From Coccinella septempunctata (taxonomy: Eukaryota; Arthropoda; Insecta; Coleoptera; Coccinellidae): 64,000 bases of DNA. The DNA is taken from NCBI RefSeq assembly GCF_907165205.1, contig NC_058195.1, forward strand, positions 31,268,936 to 31,332,935, read 5' to 3'. Shown here one piece after another: positions 61,301-64,000 of this stretch (the stretch's first letter is position 1; each line of letters opens with the position of its first letter). A program made the translations under genes and the position numbers. The notes under the pieces were generated by a model. It was given only the letters and a program-made list of their open reading frames with translations. It ran no database searches and was not told where the DNA came from.

Positions 61301-62795
61301 AATTCGACGGTCTGATAAAATCATGTCATGAACTGCATCGATATTCTCGGAGACTCACACATAAACTGTCTTTCCCGATCGGTCATCATCTTCAATGGAA
61401 AATTTACCTCTTTTGAAGCTTGCAGTCCAATTTTTCACGGTCGCATACGGAGGACATTGATCATCAAGGATATTAAGCATATCTTCGTAAATCTGCTTAC
61501 CCCGTAACCATTTTAAATACACGTACTTGACGATGGCTCGATACTCAAATTTTTCGATTTTCACAATTTCGGTGGACATCTTCTTTCTTTTGATTTATTG
61601 CGTAACTCTGGTTTACTTTTTTGACTTCAAACTTCACACTGACACTTCTGATGAGTTATTTTGTTCGTTGCTATGGTAACGCAATAATTTTTTATGCACT
61701 GGTCTATGCTAACTAGATATCAATACATCCTCTTGTATCGACATCGATTCATTCACTCTTTTAATCTGAATATTTAAGAAATACAAACTTCCTCTACCTC
61801 CAAAGTGAACTCAACTATAGTCTTTTAAAACTCCTCACAATTAAATTGCAGTTTAAATGAATGCTGAATTGAATTTTGAAAATGAAAATGATGTTATATG
61901 TACCAATAAGAAGAATTTAAGATCAATATTTTTTAATGGCAACAAATAGTTCAATTAAAATTGTGAAACTTAGTCAAGTATTTCCTTCTCTTCTTTTATT
62001 ATTCGAATGTACGTGGTGTTTGGCATAAGTTCACATTATTACATTCAAAATATTATTGCTTGTCGTATCTCACAACTTTTTTTGTCCTTTCAGATAATCG
62101 AATCCTGCAAAACTGAGAACAAAATAGAAATGAATCACGACTCCGAAGACTGGAAACAAATGGGACCAAAGAACAAGCGTAACATCACGAGAAAGGTTCA
62201 ATTCGACAAAACTCCAATCAGCGACATATTCGGCGGACTCTTGTGCTCAAAGATCCACAAAACGGGAGATGAATCCACAGAAAACATACAGCCGTTCCTG
62301 ACTCTTCAGCTGAACATCAGGACGGCCAAAACCATCACGGAAGCCCTGGAACAGCTGACGATAAAGAATCAACTTGAAGGAATAACTTCGGCCAAGACGA
62401 ATCAAAAGGTGGAAGCGTGGCAGCAGGTGCTGATCGAGAAACTGCCGGCTGTTCTTGTCCTCCATCTGCAATGTTTCCGTTACAATGGGAACGGTTGCAC
62501 GAAGATTATGAAGAAGGTGGAGTTCCCCATCGACCTCCAGGTTGATTCCAAGATCCTGTCGGGAAAACCTAGCAGTTCTTCAGAGAAACAGTACAAGCTT
62601 TTCGCTGTCGTTTACCATGAAGGTAAAGAGGCCAGCAAGGGACACTATGTGGCGGACGCGTTCCATTCTGGACATCATACTTGGTTGAGGTTTGACGATG
62701 CAAAAGTGAGGTCAGTGTCAGTGGAAAGTGTTTTGAAACCGCATGGAGACAGAGTTCCTTATCTTTTATTTTATAAAAGAGGTGATATAGTTTAA
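58389..62795 (+). CDS. Usp10: Ubiquitin carboxyl-terminal hydrolase 10, copy 7
   Basis: Exons: 58389-58409, 58477-58494 (18-nt microexon), 58639-59401, 59554-59752, 59812-60052, 62094-62795; all GT-AG, 647 residues. Cys294, His598 and Asp615 are kept. It is the most diverged copy: V76D, D121N and V247F in the N-terminal region, N340K and A373E in the catalytic domain between the Cys box and GRQEDAEE, and Gly315 as in copy 1. The last exon is unchanged at protein level. Three in-frame ATGs are possible starts (codons 1, 6, 15); the second has the best context. AATAAA occurs at 62820-62825 and 62948-62953. Confidence 0.92.
60452..61735 (-). mobile_element. mariner transposon in USP10 intron 5, unit 7 (1284 bp)
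   Basis: TA-flanked, antisense to USP10 as in the other units. A 5-bp deletion near 61699 accounts for the shorter length. The enclosing inverted repeats are complete here. Confidence 0.85.
60596..61579 (-). pseudogene. mariner transposase, inactivated, unit 7
   Basis: Shares the three in-frame stops with the other units but keeps some more typical residues (DNAPAHKS instead of DNVPAHKS; VETKPGK instead of EEKKPGK). It probably represents an older branch of the array. Confidence 0.85.
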
Positions 62796-63151
62796 GGTGT
62801 ATAAATTGAACTATAGAATAATAAATTTGTACATATTAGCGAAAAGGATGGACTAAAATTGTTTTTTGTTATTTTATGAGTAATGTATTGTAAATCTGAA
62901 AAATTATAATTATATTTATGATGTTATGTAAATATATACTATATTTTAATAAACAGACTTTATAATATATTTCCTCAGTTTTATTGAGCAGAATTTCCCC
63001 GGAATGAACGATTGAAAAAAGCCTAAATTAGCAGTGAATGAAAAAAAAAACATAGACTAAAAGATAATCTATATATTAATAAAAGAGGATCTATGGTTTA
63101 CTTCAAAATGCTTTATTTGTTGTGTTTATTATTGTAAGGGCAAGGTTTATA
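62796..63151 (+). terminator. USP10-7 3' flank and poly(A) signals, dispersed-repeat remainder
   Basis: Two AATAAA signals follow the stop at 25 and 153 bases. From 63065 the partial dispersed repeat begins, up to the long-arm element. Confidence 0.55.
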
Positions 63152-64000
63152 CAGGGTGTCCCGTAAAGACCACGTCAAACTAAAACGGAAAGTAGATCAG
63201 AATGTACTCTACCTGATGTGAAAAAATCGTTCATATGAAAGTCTCACAGTTTTCGAGATATTTGATGTTTTATGAAAATGTTGAATTTTTTCACTTAAAC
63301 TGCTTTCTCTCTTGCGGAAGCTACAATTAAATACTTTTCGTATCAGTTTTTTTCCGTAAATTTTGTTGAATGATTACTCCAATTCATGCAATGAAAAATA
63401 CCACGAAATATTATACAGGGATTCTGGAAAAAAAAATTGAAATTCATGTTCTGAAGGAAGTGTTTTTTTGTGCTGAATTCTATCTGACGTGGTATAAAAA
63501 AAAGACACTAGACCTTTTCTGCATATTACGTTGAAAAGTTGCCTATTCTGTGAGGATTCCGAAAAGGTAAAATACAGGTGATAACCTTCGTCACGAAAAA
63601 AGATATTTGAATGTTTATCGAGAATGGAACATTTCTATGAAAAACTGCTTTTCTCACCTTTTCCATAAATACTTTAATTTTGCACTTCCTGCTGAAAATA
63701 ATCAATCAACAAATCAACAAAATGTTATTAAGATGCTAATTCACTGAATGAGTTTTATTATTTCTTTTTCTTTGCCTAAAGAACTCTCGAACATCGATAT
63801 GATGTGATGCGATTCAATGATTCACCAGACTTAAATCCTCTGGAATTTTTTACTGGGGTTTTTTGAAAAAAGGAAATTTATTCGAATCCCATAAGAGATG
63901 AAGCACACCGCATTCGTATTTCAGCAGCCAAAATAGCGGGGAGAAGTTCGTATGGTTTTAAAAAAGGTATTTCTCAATAGATGATGGGCATGTATTAGCG
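63152..64000. mobile_element. 1.6 kb long-arm inverted-repeat element, unit 7, cut by window end
   Basis: The left arm and part of the middle are present, including the DSPDLNPLEFF remnant on the plus strand near 63814-63850. The rest lies beyond the window. Confidence 0.85.

Larger units (their letters stand above)
54146..64000 (+). repeat. USP10 amplicon unit 7, runs off the window
   Basis: Right-pointing unit with complete upstream region and gene; the window ends inside its long-arm element. It is the most diverged unit: it has a 615-bp duplication with a hairpin insertion upstream, and several private amino-acid changes. Like unit 6, it keeps ~20 bp in the repeat arm beside the mariner that units 1-5 lack. 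Confidence 0.95.

Noticed and set aside
2932..64000. Whole array as an assembly artefact
   Set aside because: Units differ by private indels, amino-acid changes and separate transposon insertions (48762, 56451), which simple duplication of one sequence in assembly would not create. It cannot be fully excluded without reads.

Overview
The window is nuclear DNA of an arthropod, almost certainly an insect. The evidence is AT-rich sequence, GT-AG introns (several only 59-155 bp), a TATA plus TCAGT-type initiator core promoter, mariner, pogo and TA-inserting inverted-repeat transposons, and a gene close to animal USP10. I cannot assign an order or species. Nothing bacterial, no tRNA or rRNA gene and no CRISPR array was seen.

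Layout. Positions 1-2930 are a pogo/Tigger-like DNA transposon with an intact 708-codon transposase ending in a PHD finger; its 5' tip lies just outside the window. From 2932 to the end, the DNA is one ~10.2 kb segment repeated over and over. Units 1-4 (2932-13105, 13106-23351, 23352-33577, 33578-43820) are complete and point left. Unit 5 (43821-47219) is a truncated left-pointing unit. At about 47220 the array flips. Unit 6 (47220-54145) is truncated and points right. Unit 7 (54146 to beyond 64000) points right and is complete for its gene.

Each full unit carries one gene for ubiquitin carboxyl-terminal hydrolase 10 (USP10): six coding exons including an 18-nt microexon, 647 residues, with the catalytic Cys, His and Asp visible. 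Five copies look intact (units 1, 2, 3, 4, 7). Unit 5 keeps only the last exon. Unit 6 keeps only the last exon, and this is split by a 2769-bp transposon that landed in the codon after the catalytic His. Every unit also carries the same passengers: a dead mariner inside USP10 intron 5 (antisense), a 1.6 kb long-arm inverted-repeat element downstream of the gene, a second ~0.98 kb inverted-repeat element upstream, and a tandem pair of ~318-bp dispersed repeats at the unit edge. These were therefore present before the amplification.

The main point of interest is the amplification of a deubiquitinase gene, with promoter and introns, into a direct-plus-inverted array with a palindromic centre. 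Copy-specific changes sit in the promoter, leader and N-terminal region, while the catalytic exon is unchanged at protein level. Indels shared in conflicting patterns suggest exchange between units. Function beyond deubiquitination, and the reason for the amplification, are not shown by the sequence.
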